From Bacillus sp. FJAT-45350 (GTDB lineage: Bacteria > Bacillota > Bacilli > Bacillales > NISU01), in contig NZ_NISU01000001.1 of assembly GCF_002335805.1 (NCBI RefSeq), forward strand, positions 2,302,079 through 2,366,078: a stretch of 64,000 nucleotides of DNA, written 5' to 3'. The translations under genes and the position numbers were made by a program. Below the pieces are notes generated by a model, which ran no database searches, was not told the DNA's origin, and saw only the letters and a list, made by a program, of their open reading frames with translations. Shown piece after piece: positions 7,808 through 16,975 of the stretch (its first letter is position 1; the number at the start of each line of letters is the position of its first letter).

Positions 7808-9028
7808 TTATTTTTGTGGACAGTACTTCATAATTGGAATACATGTCCAAGACATCATTAGTATAACGATCGGCACACCAATCGATAATATTGATAAATA
7901 AAACATCTCTTGCACATTTGCCATCCACATACTAAACGTAATAGGACCGAAAGCCACACCTAGAAAGCGAACCATCGAATATAGAGAAACAACCGTGCCT
8001 CTCTCCTCTTTACTAACAGACGATGTAATTGCTGTACTTGATGCAGGTAGAAACAACCCTAAACCAGTTGCCAACATAGTAGAGTAAATTAATAGGCTTC
8101 CTAACCCATGAAAAAACAATAAAAGGCAAAAAGAAACAAATACAAGTAGTAACCCGATAATCATATAGCGTTTAATCTGATTCACATTTGTTCCAATATT
8201 TTTACCAGCAATATAAGAGAATAACGTAAGAAATGCCAATGGTAAAGCTAATAACAATGATTTCGTAACCCCTGATATTTGATGCATTACTTCCAGTTCA
8301 AATGATAAGAAAAACAACATCCCAAATAGTAAAAACAAGCCTACACCACTTGAAATAAAAATTGGAATAATCCATTTATATTTTTCAAGCATAACACTAC
8401 TTACCTTCTTCATATATAGGGAAAAGCTGATACTACTCTTTGTACCCTCTTTATCCTTAATAAATAACACAATACCCACAAAAGATACGAAAGAAACGAC
8501 TGCATAAAAATAAAAGCTACTTTCCCAAAACCATATAGCTGCAAGTGCTCCTATAATTGGGCTAATTACCTTACCAATTCCATTGAATACTTCAAGGATC
8601 CCTAATGTACTACTTCGCTCTATACCTTCAAACAAATCACCAGCTAGAATCATTGCAAGTGGTGCAGTACCTCCTGCACCTAAACCTTGAAGTAATCTCC
8701 CAAATAATAAAATCGAAAAACCTGTTTGGCCAGGAACATAAGTCGAGGCTATTGCTGATAGTAAACAACCAATGATAATAAAAATAAGGGAAACCAGGAC
8801 AATGATCCTTCGTCCGATCCGATCAGCTAAGATTCCTACAAAAGGAATGATAAGGGCGGCAGGTATTGCAAAAACTGTTAGAATCATTCCACCTTCAATA
8901 GTGTTTAATCCCATTTCTGTTTGAATATTAGGTAAGATAGGTATTAGCATCGAATTTCCAAGTACCATTAACAACGGTAATAATCCAAGATTTAAGGTTA
9001 TTAGCCACCTTGTCCCTTTTACACTCAT
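7808..9028 (-). CDS. MFS transporter, probable drug-type exporter
   Basis: 406 residues with about 12 membrane segments. The loop between segments 2 and 3 carries motif A (GILADRIGRR), and PALIIPFVG and GLLQGLGAGG segments resemble the proton-antiport drug exporter group (DHA1). The substrate is not predictable. The C-terminus ends in a short polar tail (KYCPQK). The start ATG is preceded by GGAGG at 7 nt. It is monocistronic, between the DUF1002 gene and yqfZ, and is not at this site in B. subtilis as far as I recall. Confidence 0.88.
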   Translation of the reverse strand: MSVKGTRWLITLNLGLLPLLMVLGNSMLIPILPNIQTEMGLNTIEGGMILTVFAIPAALIIPFVGILADRIGRRIIVLVSLIFIIIGCLLSAIASTYVPGQTGFSILLFGRLLQGLGAGGTAPLAMILAGDLFEGIERSSTLGILEVFNGIGKVISPIIGALAAIWFWESSFYFYAVVSFVSFVGIVLFIKDKEGTKSSISFSLYMKKVSSVMLEKYKWIIPIFISSGVGLFLLFGMLFFLSFELEVMHQISGVTKSLLLALPLAFLTLFSYIAGKNIGTNVNQIKRYMIIGLLLVFVSFCLLLFFHGLGSLLIYSTMLATGLGLFLPASSTAITSSVSKEERGTVVSLYSMVRFLGVAFGPITFSMWMANVQEMFYLSILSIGVPIVILMMSWTCIPIMKYCPQK

Positions 9029-9169
9029 ATATATTCCTCCAATTTAAGAAAAGACATGACGATAAAATCAATAAAGAAAATTTTTTCTAATTAGTCATAT
9101 TTCTTTTTCACGAGCATATAATTTATTAATTATGGACTATTATCGAACTAATAAAAGGGGGACAAGCCT

Positions 9170-9508
9170 TTGAAACGGCTTTTAGTCATTCTCATTATAT
9201 TTATTATTGCATACGCTACTTATTATGATCTCTCTGCTGGAACTTTACCCAAAGCTGTAGAAGAAAATAAACAAGCCAGTGATGAAACACCAAACGAGAA
9301 CCACGACATTCAACAAACAATTCCTTCTGAAGATGTAATAGTTGAGCCCGGCTATACAGTTCTATCGATTGTGGAACATTTACATCAAGGTTCTGTTCCG
9401 GTTACTATTCAGCAAGTAATTGATGATTTTAAAATGCTGAACCCTGAAATACAAAATCCTGACGAAATTCAAATCGGCAAAACCTATATGTTTCCATTAT
9501 ATGAATAA
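9170..9508 (+). CDS. yqfZ: LysM-domain protein, YqfZ-like
   Basis: 112 residues: an N-terminal membrane anchor or signal (MKRLLVILIIFIIAYA), an acidic Gln/Asn-rich linker and a C-terminal LysM-like module (GYTVLSIVEHL...VIDDFKMLNPEIQNPDEIQIGKTYMFP) expected to bind peptidoglycan. The start is TTG with AAAGGGGG 8 nt upstream. In B. subtilis yqfZ also precedes ispG. It is probably tethered on the outer face of the membrane; its precise role is unknown. Confidence 0.85.
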   Translation: MKRLLVILIIFIIAYATYYDLSAGTLPKAVEENKQASDETPNENHDIQQTIPSEDVIVEPGYTVLSIVEHLHQGSVPVTIQQVIDDFKMLNPEIQNPDEIQIGKTYMFPLYE

Positions 9509-9662
9509 TAATTTACATACCCGCCAGACAGAGTTTTGGTGAATTTCAATAACTTGAAAAGATAATAGTTGCAATAAAAATCGTCTCATTGATAAAATAG
9601 GCTTATGTGTGTGAAAGTATTATTACAATGTAAGACTTATCAATAGAAGGGGCGGTACGTAA

Positions 9663-10760
9663 ATGACCCAAATGACACACCGTACGAAAACAAGACCAGT
9701 TAAGGTTGGTAACCTTACGATTGGTGGAAATAATGAAGTAGTAATTCAAAGTATGACAACGACAAAAACACATGACGTTGAAGCAACTGTTGCTGAAATT
9801 AAGCGCTTAGAAGAAGCTGGATGTCAGGTAGTTCGTGTTGCTTGTCCTGATATGCGTGCAGCAGAAGCAATTGCTGATATAAAGAAACAAATCTCTATTC
9901 CACTTGTTGTTGATATTCACTTTGATTATCGTTTAGCTCTTAAAGCTATAGAGGGTGGAGCAGATAAGATTCGTATTAACCCTGGTAACATAGGTAAGCG
10001 CGAGAAAGTTGAAGCAGTTGTAAATGCTGCTAAAGCGAAAGGAATTCCTATTCGTATCGGTGTAAATGCTGGCTCATTAGAAAAAAGAATTCTGGAAAAA
10101 TACGGATACCCAACAGCTGATGGAATGGTAGAAAGTGCTCTTCATCACATTAAAATCCTTGAAGACTTAGACTTTCATGACATTATTGTTTCAATGAAAG
10201 CATCTGACGTTAATTTAGCTATCGAGGCATACCAAAAAGCAGCAGCAGCATTCGACTACCCTCTTCACTTAGGTATTACAGAATCTGGCACATTATTTGC
10301 AGGTACAATCAAGAGCGCAGCAGGCCTTGGCGCTATCCTAAGCTTAGGGATTGGGAATACGGTTCGAATTTCATTAAGCGCCGACCCAGTTGAAGAAGTT
10401 AAGGTAGCAAGAGAATTATTAAAATCCTTTGGACTAGCAGCTAATGCAGCTACATTAATTTCTTGTCCTACATGTGGACGTATCGAAATTGATTTAATCA
10501 GTATTGCAAATGAAGTAGAAGAATATATCTCTAATATCAAAGCACCTATTAAAGTCGCTGTATTAGGATGTGCCGTTAATGGGCCTGGAGAAGCAAGAGA
10601 AGCTGACATCGGTATTGCAGGTGCTCGCGGCGAAGGATTATTATTCAGACATGGAGAAATTGTAAGAAAAGTTCCTGAAGCAACAATGGTTGAAGAGCTA
10701 AAGAAAGAAATTGACCAAATCGCTAAGGAATATCAAGAAAAAGAAAAGCAGAAAATTTAA
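9663..10760 (+). CDS. ispG: 4-hydroxy-3-methylbut-2-enyl-diphosphate synthase (GcpE)
   Basis: Penultimate step of the non-mevalonate isoprenoid pathway: converts methylerythritol cyclodiphosphate to HMBPP using a [4Fe-4S] cluster. The 365-residue length is the normal bacterial size. The TIM-barrel half ([20 protein letters not shown] at the N-terminus) is followed by the cluster domain, with ISCPTCGR and [18 protein letters not shown] supplying three Cys ligands, plus the conserved Glu in GPGEA. IspH, the next enzyme, is in this window about 14 kb away. The start ATG has AAGGGG at 10 nt. Confidence 0.97.
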   Translation: MTQMTHRTKTRPVKVGNLTIGGNNEVVIQSMTTTKTHDVEATVAEIKRLEEAGCQVVRVACPDMRAAEAIADIKKQISIPLVVDIHFDYRLALKAIEGGADKIRINPGNIGKREKVEAVVNAAKAKGIPIRIGVNAGSLEKRILEKYGYPTADGMVESALHHIKILEDLDFHDIIVSMKASDVNLAIEAYQKAAAAFDYPLHLGITESGTLFAGTIKSAAGLGAILSLGIGNTVRISLSADPVEEVKVARELLKSFGLAANAATLISCPTCGRIEIDLISIANEVEEYISNIKAPIKVAVLGCAVNGPGEAREADIGIAGARGEGLLFRHGEIVRKVPEATMVEELKKEIDQIAKEYQEKEKQKI

Positions 10761-10774
10761 GACCCAAAATCAAA

Positions 10775-10807
10775 AGGAGACCATGCTGCGAATTAGCATG
10801 GTCTCCT
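10775..10807 (+). terminator. Terminator of ispG
   Basis: A 13-bp perfect stem (AGGAGACCATGCT with its complement) and a 7-nt loop after the ispG stop, followed by a T-rich but interrupted tail. Confidence 0.75.
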
Positions 10808-10864
10808 CTTATTAACTCCTCATTAACAAATCACTGCTCCAAGGTGATTTATCATGGACGGAGG

Positions 10865-11263
10865 TTAAAAGAAAGGTGAGAAAAATACGGTCAAGATAAT
10901 TGACACTGCACCAATACCAATAGCCCAGTTACCTAGTCCAGTTGCTCCATTTCTTCTTGAAATGAAACCAACGATAATACCAGAAGCCCCCAATAATACT
11001 GGTAAGAAGAATAACGAAAGAATAGATAATACAAGGGCAAATGTGCCTACCCCTTTACCGGCAGTTGCATCATCTACATTAGCCTCTTCCGTTGCATCGC
11101 GCTCGTCATCTGCAAATGGACGACTTCCTACGAAACCATTCATTGGGGCTACCTCAGCAGCAGTCTCTTCTTGATACTCTTCTGCTCTAAGTTCTTGATT
11201 TTCATCTCTTTCTGAATCTTCAAGTTCAAGTGAACGTTCGTCTCGCTGATTAAAGTCAGTCAA
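10865..11263 (-). CDS. yqfX: YqfX-like membrane protein with acidic N-terminus
   Basis: 132 residues. The first 70 are very acidic and hydrophilic (ERSLELEDSERDENQELRAE); the rest forms two membrane segments (TFALVLSILSLFFLPVLLGA and IGIGAVSIILTVFF) separated by a short Arg/Gly/Asn loop. This is the DUF4190-like layout of Bacillus YqfX. Function unknown. The start is TTG with GAGGG at 6 nt. It is monocistronic, between ispG and yqfW as in B. subtilis. Confidence 0.8.
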   Translation of the reverse strand: MTDFNQRDERSLELEDSERDENQELRAEEYQEETAAEVAPMNGFVGSRPFADDERDATEEANVDDATAGKGVGTFALVLSILSLFFLPVLLGASGIIVGFISRRNGATGLGNWAIGIGAVSIILTVFFSPFF

Positions 11264-11447
11264 TTTGATCCCTCACTTTCTTTTTTTCGGGAGCAGTCTT
11301 AGTATGACTCTGGATGAACGAATTATGGGTGTTAATCTTTGCATGTTTAGGAAGTATGAAACTTAACCTCTCCTTATATAAATCATGAATTTTATTGTAT
11401 GATAGAAGAGCTTGGTTATTTTAATATGAAGAAGGTGAGGAATTAAA

Positions 11448-12026
11448 TTGAATAAAAAGAAAAAATTTGGTTTAGACATTGATGGTACTATCACACACCC
11501 AGCAACGTTTATCCCTTATCTAAATAAGCATTTTAATAAAAGCATAACGTTAGATGATATAAAAGAATACGATTTAACAAAAGTCCTTCATGTTACACAG
11601 AATGATTTTTGGGACTGGTTAGTAAAGCATGAACATAGTATTTATTCAGAAGCAATTCTTGCAGAACATGTTGAAGATGCATTAACTTTCTGGAAGGAGT
11701 CTCACCACATGATCTACATTAGTGCGAGAGGAAACCATTTGCATCAAATAACAACCAATTGGTTTGAAACAAGAAAGTTACCTTATGATCATATTGAATT
11801 AATTGGTCAACACGATAAGATTAACGCAGTAAAAGAACATCAATTAGATATTTTCTTTGAAGATAAACATGATAATGCATGCGATATTGCTGAAGAATGT
11901 GATATTCCTGTTATTCTAATGGATACTCCTTATAATCGACTATCAACACCAAAGAATGTAGTCAGAGCGAACGATTGGCGGGAAGCTAAGGATTGGGTAG
12001 ACAATTGGCTAAAAAATAACGGTTAA
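11448..12026 (+). CDS. yqfW: HAD-family nucleotidase, YqfW-like
   Basis: 192 residues. HAD motif I is KKFGLDIDGTITHP, giving the nucleophile and acid Asp pair (DxDGT). Motif II is the Ser of YISARGNH, and the acidic motif is IFFEDKHDNA. The family is annotated as 5' nucleotidase-like (NT5C type); the substrate is not established. The start is TTG with AAGGTGAGG 7 nt upstream. It is convergent with zur, sharing a two-way terminator. Confidence 0.88.
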   Translation: MNKKKKFGLDIDGTITHPATFIPYLNKHFNKSITLDDIKEYDLTKVLHVTQNDFWDWLVKHEHSIYSEAILAEHVEDALTFWKESHHMIYISARGNHLHQITTNWFETRKLPYDHIELIGQHDKINAVKEHQLDIFFEDKHDNACDIAEECDIPVILMDTPYNRLSTPKNVVRANDWREAKDWVDNWLKNNG

Positions 12027-12065
12027 TTAACCAAAAGTCATATTGAACCGTTAATGATTATAAAA

Positions 12066-12104
12066 AAAGAAACAGGCTAACAGTTTACATTAGCATGTTT
12101 CTTT
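12066..12104. terminator. Bidirectional terminator, yqfW / zur
   Basis: A 15-bp stem with one mismatch (12066-12080 with 12090-12104), 9-nt loop, A/T tracts on both sides. On the zur strand the hairpin begins within the zur stop codon. Confidence 0.8.
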
Positions 12105-12521
12105 TGTTTTTTCTTTACACCCATCACAATACCCATAAATTTCAAATTTATGTCCTGTTACTTCAAAGCCTGGGAATTTACTCTCTAATCCATCCATTGG
12201 ACAATTATGGATATGTTTTGTTGTACCACAATCTAAACAAATAATATGGTGATGATGACTTACTGTAGGACAACTAAAACGAAATCGTTTTTCCCCATCT
12301 AACTCTGTTACTTCAAGAATTTCTAGATCTGTAAATAACGATAAGTTTCGATATATTGTATCAAAACTAAGGCCAGGAAAATCGCCTGACATATGCTCAA
12401 GGACGTCCTTGGCAGAGAGATATCTCTTTTCTTCTGCAAATATGTTAAGCATCTCTTCCCTCTTGCCCGTATGTTTATAACCTTTGTTTTTTAATACGTC
12501 CATTGCTTCAGTTACATTCAC
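12090..12521 (-). CDS. zur: Zinc uptake repressor, Fur family
   Basis: 143-residue DNA-binding repressor of zinc uptake genes. The N-terminal winged helix (GYKHTGKREEMLNIFAEEKR, LSFDTIYRNLSLF) is followed by a His-rich metal site (SHHHHIICLDCG) and a second Cys pair (YGYCDGCKE) forming the structural zinc site. The sequence closely matches my memory of B. subtilis Zur (YqfV). The start is GTG with AGGGGGG 7 nt upstream. It is the last gene of the znuC-permease-permease-zur run, so it is probably autoregulated, with a zinc site at the operon promoter. Confidence 0.94.
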   Translation of the reverse strand: MNVTEAMDVLKNKGYKHTGKREEMLNIFAEEKRYLSAKDVLEHMSGDFPGLSFDTIYRNLSLFTDLEILEVTELDGEKRFRFSCPTVSHHHHIICLDCGTTKHIHNCPMDGLESKFPGFEVTGHKFEIYGYCDGCKEKTKETC

Positions 12522-12536
12522 AATGTGTCCCCCCTC

Positions 12537-13370
12537 TTACCTAGAACTCACAACTTTTTTCGCCAGAATTGAAATGATTAGAATAATTACAGCCGATAAA
12601 ACAATTACTCCACCAGTTGCTATATTTAAATGATATGAGAAGTAAATACCACTTCCCATTGCAATTTGACCAAAAAGGATACCTAAAAATATAAGCTTTT
12701 TAAAACTTTTTGCGAGCTGTACAGCTGCAGCGACCGGTAAAACGACCATCGCACCTACAAGTAAGATACCAACTACTTTCATTGATAAGGCAATTACTAA
12801 AGCAACTAATAATGAAAAAACAAAATTCATCTTTTTAATTGAAATCCCTGATACCTTTGCATACTCTCGGTCGAAGGATATAGCTACAAATTCTTTATAA
12901 AAGAAGATTACAATAATTAAAACAGCAATCGATATAGCAATCATGAAGTAAAGGTCTTCTAATGTGACACTGACAATACTTCCAAATAGATAAGCAAACC
13001 ATTCATTATAACCACTTCTTGAAATGCTCATGATGATCGCACTCATTCCAATTCCAGTTGAGAGAATAATTGGAATTGCCAACTCCTGAAAACTAGGGTA
13101 TACCTGCCGTAATCGTTCAATTAGTAACGACCCCACTAAAGCAAACACTAAACCAACATACAAAGGATTAATCACTGAAAAATATGTTACTGTCTGAGAT
13201 AGTAACAAACCTACAGAAATCCCTGTTAAAGTAATATGAGAAAGAGATTCTGAAATAATTGACATCCGACGTACTAATAAAAATGCTCCTAATATAGGAC
13301 AAACAAAGCCTATTAGTACAGCAGCAACAATTCCTCTTTCAATAAAAGTCAAACTTGCTAGTATTTCCAT
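12537..13370 (-). CDS. Metal ABC transporter permease, second paralogue
   Basis: 277-residue ABC-3 family (ZnuB-like) membrane protein with about seven to eight segments. Conserved stretches: CPILGAFLLVRRMSIISESLSH near residue 25 and VVGILLVGAMVVLPVAAAVQ near 200. It is clearly paralogous to the neighbouring upstream permease. Presumed to import zinc because it shares an operon with zur and a ZnuC-type ATPase. It is followed by zur after 15 nt. The ATG has AGGAG at 10 nt. No substrate-binding protein gene is in the operon, so ZnuA would come from elsewhere. Confidence 0.88.
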   Translation of the reverse strand: MEILASLTFIERGIVAAVLIGFVCPILGAFLLVRRMSIISESLSHITLTGISVGLLLSQTVTYFSVINPLYVGLVFALVGSLLIERLRQVYPSFQELAIPIILSTGIGMSAIIMSISRSGYNEWFAYLFGSIVSVTLEDLYFMIAISIAVLIIVIFFYKEFVAISFDREYAKVSGISIKKMNFVFSLLVALVIALSMKVVGILLVGAMVVLPVAAAVQLAKSFKKLIFLGILFGQIAMGSGIYFSYHLNIATGGVIVLSAVIILIISILAKKVVSSR

Positions 13371-13451
13371 GTATAATTTACTCCTGTCTAAATTCCCTGT
13401 TAATTTTACCTGAGAATAGACATGAACACAATCATCGGCTTTATAATATAG

Positions 13452-14324
13452 CTACATTTTGACTACGTTCTTCAGCTCTCTTCTCGTAATAAATAAGTTC
13501 TTCCACTTTTTGATATATATAGTTGATACTAAAATGAGTACAGCTAACATAACGATTGTTCCGCCAGGTGCTAAATCTAATTGATATGCCAAAATTAGTC
13601 CCCCAATAACAGCAATTTCACCAAATATAATCGAATAGATAAACATTTGCTTAAAACCTTTCGCAATTCTCATGCTTGCTGCTACTGGTAATGTCATTAA
13701 GGAAGACACGAGTAGAATTCCAACAACTCTCATTGAAGCTGCAATTACTAGTGCAACCATGACAATAAAAGCAAAATGAATTAATTTGCGATTAATTCCC
13801 GAAACAATAGCTTGTTCTTCATCAAATGATAAGAAAAAGAGCTCTTTATAGAAGAAAAGTAAAACAACAATTACAATAATAGTAATTCCAAGGATTGTCC
13901 ATAAATCGGAACGACTAACAGCAATTACACTTCCAAATAAGTAGTTAAATAAATCATTATTAAAGCCGTCTGCCAACGAAATAAAAACGACCCCGATTCC
14001 AATTCCAGCAGACAAAATAATCGGGATTGCTATTTCTTGATAAAATTTATATACACTTCTAAGTTTTTCAATCAAAATTGAACCCATGACAGAAAACACC
14101 ATTCCTAAATATAGGGGATTCAAACCTTGAAAAAATACCAGATACTTTCCTAAAAGAAGACTTGCTGCAATTCCGGAAAGTGTAATATGAGACAAAGCCT
14201 CAGCAATTAAAGCTAAACGACGAACGACTAAAAACACACCTAAAATAGGCGCTAAAAAACCAATCATAATTCCAGTATAAAAAGCATTTTGTAAAAATTC
14301 GTACCGTAAAAAAGCTTCAACCAT
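13452..14324 (-). CDS. Metal ABC transporter permease, first paralogue
   Basis: 290-residue ABC-3 family permease with the same layout as its neighbour: APILGVFLVVRRLALIAEALSH, LRSVYKFYQEIAIPIILSAG and VVGILLVSSLMTLPVAAS. Its start overlaps the znuC end by 8 nt, which suggests coupled translation. Two permease genes with one ATPase suggest either a heterodimeric channel or two alternative homodimers. Zinc is the likely substrate from context (zur, Zur-like site at the promoter); manganese or iron cannot be excluded from sequence. Confidence 0.9.
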   Translation of the reverse strand: MVEAFLRYEFLQNAFYTGIMIGFLAPILGVFLVVRRLALIAEALSHITLSGIAASLLLGKYLVFFQGLNPLYLGMVFSVMGSILIEKLRSVYKFYQEIAIPIILSAGIGIGVVFISLADGFNNDLFNYLFGSVIAVSRSDLWTILGITIIVIVVLLFFYKELFFLSFDEEQAIVSGINRKLIHFAFIVMVALVIAASMRVVGILLVSSLMTLPVAASMRIAKGFKQMFIYSIIFGEIAVIGGLILAYQLDLAPGGTIVMLAVLILVSTIYIKKWKNLFITRRELKNVVKM

Positions 14325-15102
14325 GGGAATGACCTCCGTGGTCGTGGTTATGAGTTAATAAATGAACATCATGACCATAAAAAGAGGATAAATCTTGATT
14401 TTGCTCAAATTCCTCTGTATTTCCATGAAAATGAAGGTGCTTATTTAAACATGCGACATCCGTTACATGATCTGTCATCGCTCCAATATCATGAGTAACT
14501 AACACTAGTGTAATCCCGTGTTGTTTATTTAAATTACTAAGCATTTCATAAAAATTCTTTACTGATTTAGCATCAACACCGACAGTAGGTTCATCTAAGA
14601 TTAGTAATTCTGGATCACTTACTAATGCCCTTGCTATAAATACTCGCTGTTGTTGTCCACCAGACAGTTCTCCAATGTTTTGATTCATATAATCAGTCAT
14701 ACCTACACTCTCAATTACATCTCTTACCTTCTGTTTATGATGCTTTCTCAAAAATCGAAATAAACCTACTTTGGCAAATAATCCCATCGAAACAACCTCA
14801 AAAACAGTTGCTGGAAAACCAGAATTAAAGCTATTTGCTTTTTGGGATACAAAGCCAACCTTATCCCAATCTCGAAATTTTGAAATTGGTTGACCGAACA
14901 ATTGAATAGAACCTTGCTGTGGTGTCAATAAACCTAATAGACATTTAACTAAGGTAGACTTACCTGAACCGTTCGGACCTACCAGTCCAAGAAAGGCTCC
15001 ATTTCTAACTTGTATCGATATATCTTCTAATACATTGCGATTACCATAACGGAAACTAAGGTGATTAATATCGATAGCCACCCTATTTTCATTAGTACTC
15101 AT
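14317..15102 (-). CDS. znuC: Zinc-type ABC transporter ATP-binding protein
   Basis: 261-residue ABC ATPase. Walker A is GPNGSGKSTL, the signature is LSGGQQQRVFIARAL, Walker B is LLILDEPTVG, and the switch His is in VTHD. It ends in a His-rich tail (LLTHNHDHGGHSHG, six His in 14 residues), common in zinc ABC ATPases and likely metal-binding. It is the first gene of the four-gene operon and overlaps the first permease gene by 8 nt. B. subtilis keeps its znu genes elsewhere; here they sit with zur. Confidence 0.92.
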   Translation of the reverse strand: MSTNENRVAIDINHLSFRYGNRNVLEDISIQVRNGAFLGLVGPNGSGKSTLVKCLLGLLTPQQGSIQLFGQPISKFRDWDKVGFVSQKANSFNSGFPATVFEVVSMGLFAKVGLFRFLRKHHKQKVRDVIESVGMTDYMNQNIGELSGGQQQRVFIARALVSDPELLILDEPTVGVDAKSVKNFYEMLSNLNKQHGITLVLVTHDIGAMTDHVTDVACLNKHLHFHGNTEEFEQNQDLSSFYGHDVHLLTHNHDHGGHSHG

Positions 15103-15169
15103 AAGAGAACCCCCATACTACTTTTTCAAAGTAGAAAAAGCTTTATATATACATTTTTTCACGTTCATT

Positions 15170-15201
15170 ATTATAACACCTTATAAGAACGATTACGATT
15201 T
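15170..15201 (-). promoter_or_regulatory. znuC promoter -10 with Zur-box-like site
   Basis: A perfect -10 (TATAAT, reverse strand, positions 15170-15175) lies 68 nt upstream of znuC. The sequence over the expected -35 is AAATCGTAAT plus a degenerate right half (15181-15201 in total). The left half equals the Bacillus Zur-box half site as I recall it; only about half of the right arm matches. Confidence 0.5.
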
Positions 15202-15337
15202 ATTAACTTCTATTTTTTATATTTTGTTGTTCAAATTTTCATTATACCTTTCTTTCTTGGAATAACAATGCAATTGAGCGTAAAAAACGTTATAATAAAG
15301 GAATTAGTAACATTTTACATTTAAGGAAGTGAGCATC

Positions 15338-16882
15338 TTGAACGAACATAAATATGCAATCATCGATATGGGCTCAAATTCCATACGGCTTGTCATTAAC
15401 TCAATTGATAATCATGGCTATTATAAGGAATTATACAATTTTAAAGTGGTTGCCAGACTAAGTAGCCTTGTGACAAAAGAAGGTCTCATCACTAATCACG
15501 GAAAGGAAACTATCTTAGAAACCCTCAAGAAGTTTGAAGAGATTATTAATGACCATCATGTTGATGAAGTCAAAGGTGTTGCTACAGCGGCTGTAAGGAA
15601 AGCTGTAAACCAACAAGAAATACTACAAGCTATTTCTAATGAAACATCACTAAAATTTGATGTTCTTTCTGAATATGAAGAAGCCTACTATGGCTATTTG
15701 GCAGTAGTGAATTCAACAAATCTTGAAACAGGTGTGACAATTGATATTGGCGGTGGTAGTACTGAAGTGACACTTTTTGATAACCGCGAACTTATCCACT
15801 ACCATAGCTTTCCATTTGGTGCTATCACGTTGAAACAGCAATTTATTCAACATGACCAGCCTACTAATGAAGAGCTCCAAGAACTGATTTCTTTCCTAAA
15901 TTCTCAGTTTAGTTCTTTACCGTGGTTACATGGTTGTAACCTTCCTGTTATCGGTATCGGTGGTAGCGCAAGAAACCTCTCATTAGTTCACCAACTAAAA
16001 GTGAATTATCCATTATCCGGTTTACATCAATATGTAATCAAATTAGAAGACATTCAATCCATTTTAGAACAATTTGTGTCTCTAAGCTTTGAGGAACGAC
16101 AGAATATAGATGGATTATCTAACGAAAGGGCAGACATTATTATCCCTGCAGTTCAAGCAATCGCATCTTTAATGACAATGACTGCTTCTACTCAATTTAT
16201 AATGAGCAATAAAGGGCTTCGAGATGGTATTTTTCACGAAAAAGTTTTTCAAAAATTAGGATTAAAGCAGTTTCCAAATGTAGCTGAAGAAAGCTTCTAT
16301 CAGCTAACACAAAGCTATAACATTAACATGTATCATGTAAAACAAATTGCAAAAATAGCTGGTATAATTCTCAAACAGACACATTCACTTTCAGAGTCTA
16401 CTTATACTTTGGAAGAAGATTTACGCCTACTACGATATAGCACTCGGGTACTTTACCTTGGAGAGTTTATTAGTTCTGAAGCTAGTAGTCAGCATACATT
16501 TTATCTACTAACGAATATGACAATAGATGGTTTATCACATGAAGACAGGCTTGCTATAGCCTTCATAGCTTCCTTTAAATCTCGCTCGTACCTTAACAAG
16601 TATTCTCAAGCATTTAGCGAGCTTGTTACTAGTGAACAATTAAAAAGATATGAGAGATTAGGGGCAATTTTAAAGCTTGCTTATAGCCTAAATCGAACAC
16701 GTAGAAATGTAATTACAGATATAACTGTAACTAAACTTCCAAAAAGAGCATTAGCTTTTTATATACAATGTCGTAAGGATGCACATTTTGAAGGGCAACA
16801 ATCACAAAAGTATAAAAAACACCTAGAAAAAGCGATTGGTTTTCAGGTTGAACTTCAATTTGAACAGAATTCTTCTAATTAA
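15338..16882 (+). CDS. ppx: Exopolyphosphatase, Ppx/GppA family
   Basis: Releases orthophosphate from polyphosphate chains. The 514-residue length is that of long Ppx proteins with a C-terminal HD-like helical domain. The ATPase-fold motifs are AIIDMGSNSIRLVI at the N-terminus, EYEEAYYGYLAV, and the phosphate loop TIDIGGGSTEVTLF near residue 137. The C-terminal part (from about 300) is helical. The start chosen is TTG with AAGGA 9 nt upstream; a GTG three codons earlier touches the same site. It lies immediately before ppk on the same strand, an arrangement of opposed enzymes for polyphosphate balance. Its stop codon lies inside the PhoP-like array of ppk. Confidence 0.92.
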   Translation: MNEHKYAIIDMGSNSIRLVINSIDNHGYYKELYNFKVVARLSSLVTKEGLITNHGKETILETLKKFEEIINDHHVDEVKGVATAAVRKAVNQQEILQAISNETSLKFDVLSEYEEAYYGYLAVVNSTNLETGVTIDIGGGSTEVTLFDNRELIHYHSFPFGAITLKQQFIQHDQPTNEELQELISFLNSQFSSLPWLHGCNLPVIGIGGSARNLSLVHQLKVNYPLSGLHQYVIKLEDIQSILEQFVSLSFEERQNIDGLSNERADIIIPAVQAIASLMTMTASTQFIMSNKGLRDGIFHEKVFQKLGLKQFPNVAEESFYQLTQSYNINMYHVKQIAKIAGIILKQTHSLSESTYTLEEDLRLLRYSTRVLYLGEFISSEASSQHTFYLLTNMTIDGLSHEDRLAIAFIASFKSRSYLNKYSQAFSELVTSEQLKRYERLGAILKLAYSLNRTRRNVITDITVTKLPKRALAFYIQCRKDAHFEGQQSQKYKKHLEKAIGFQVELQFEQNSSN

Positions 16883-16921
16883 CAAAATCTTTACATAATA
16901 TTAACAAATAGCTGATAAAAT
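16879..16921 (+). promoter_or_regulatory. PhoP-box-like array and -10 of ppk
   Basis: TTAACA (16879-16884), N5, TTTACA, N5, TTAACA (16901-16906): three near-perfect hexamers at exactly 11 bp, then 9 nt and TAAAAT. The array overlaps the ppx stop codon. No -35 hexamer is recognisable, as expected for an activator-dependent promoter. Confidence 0.7.
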
Positions 16922-16975
16922 GAGGATAGATTTTATGACGAATAATCCATTATATTAGAGAAAGGTTGACTTTTT

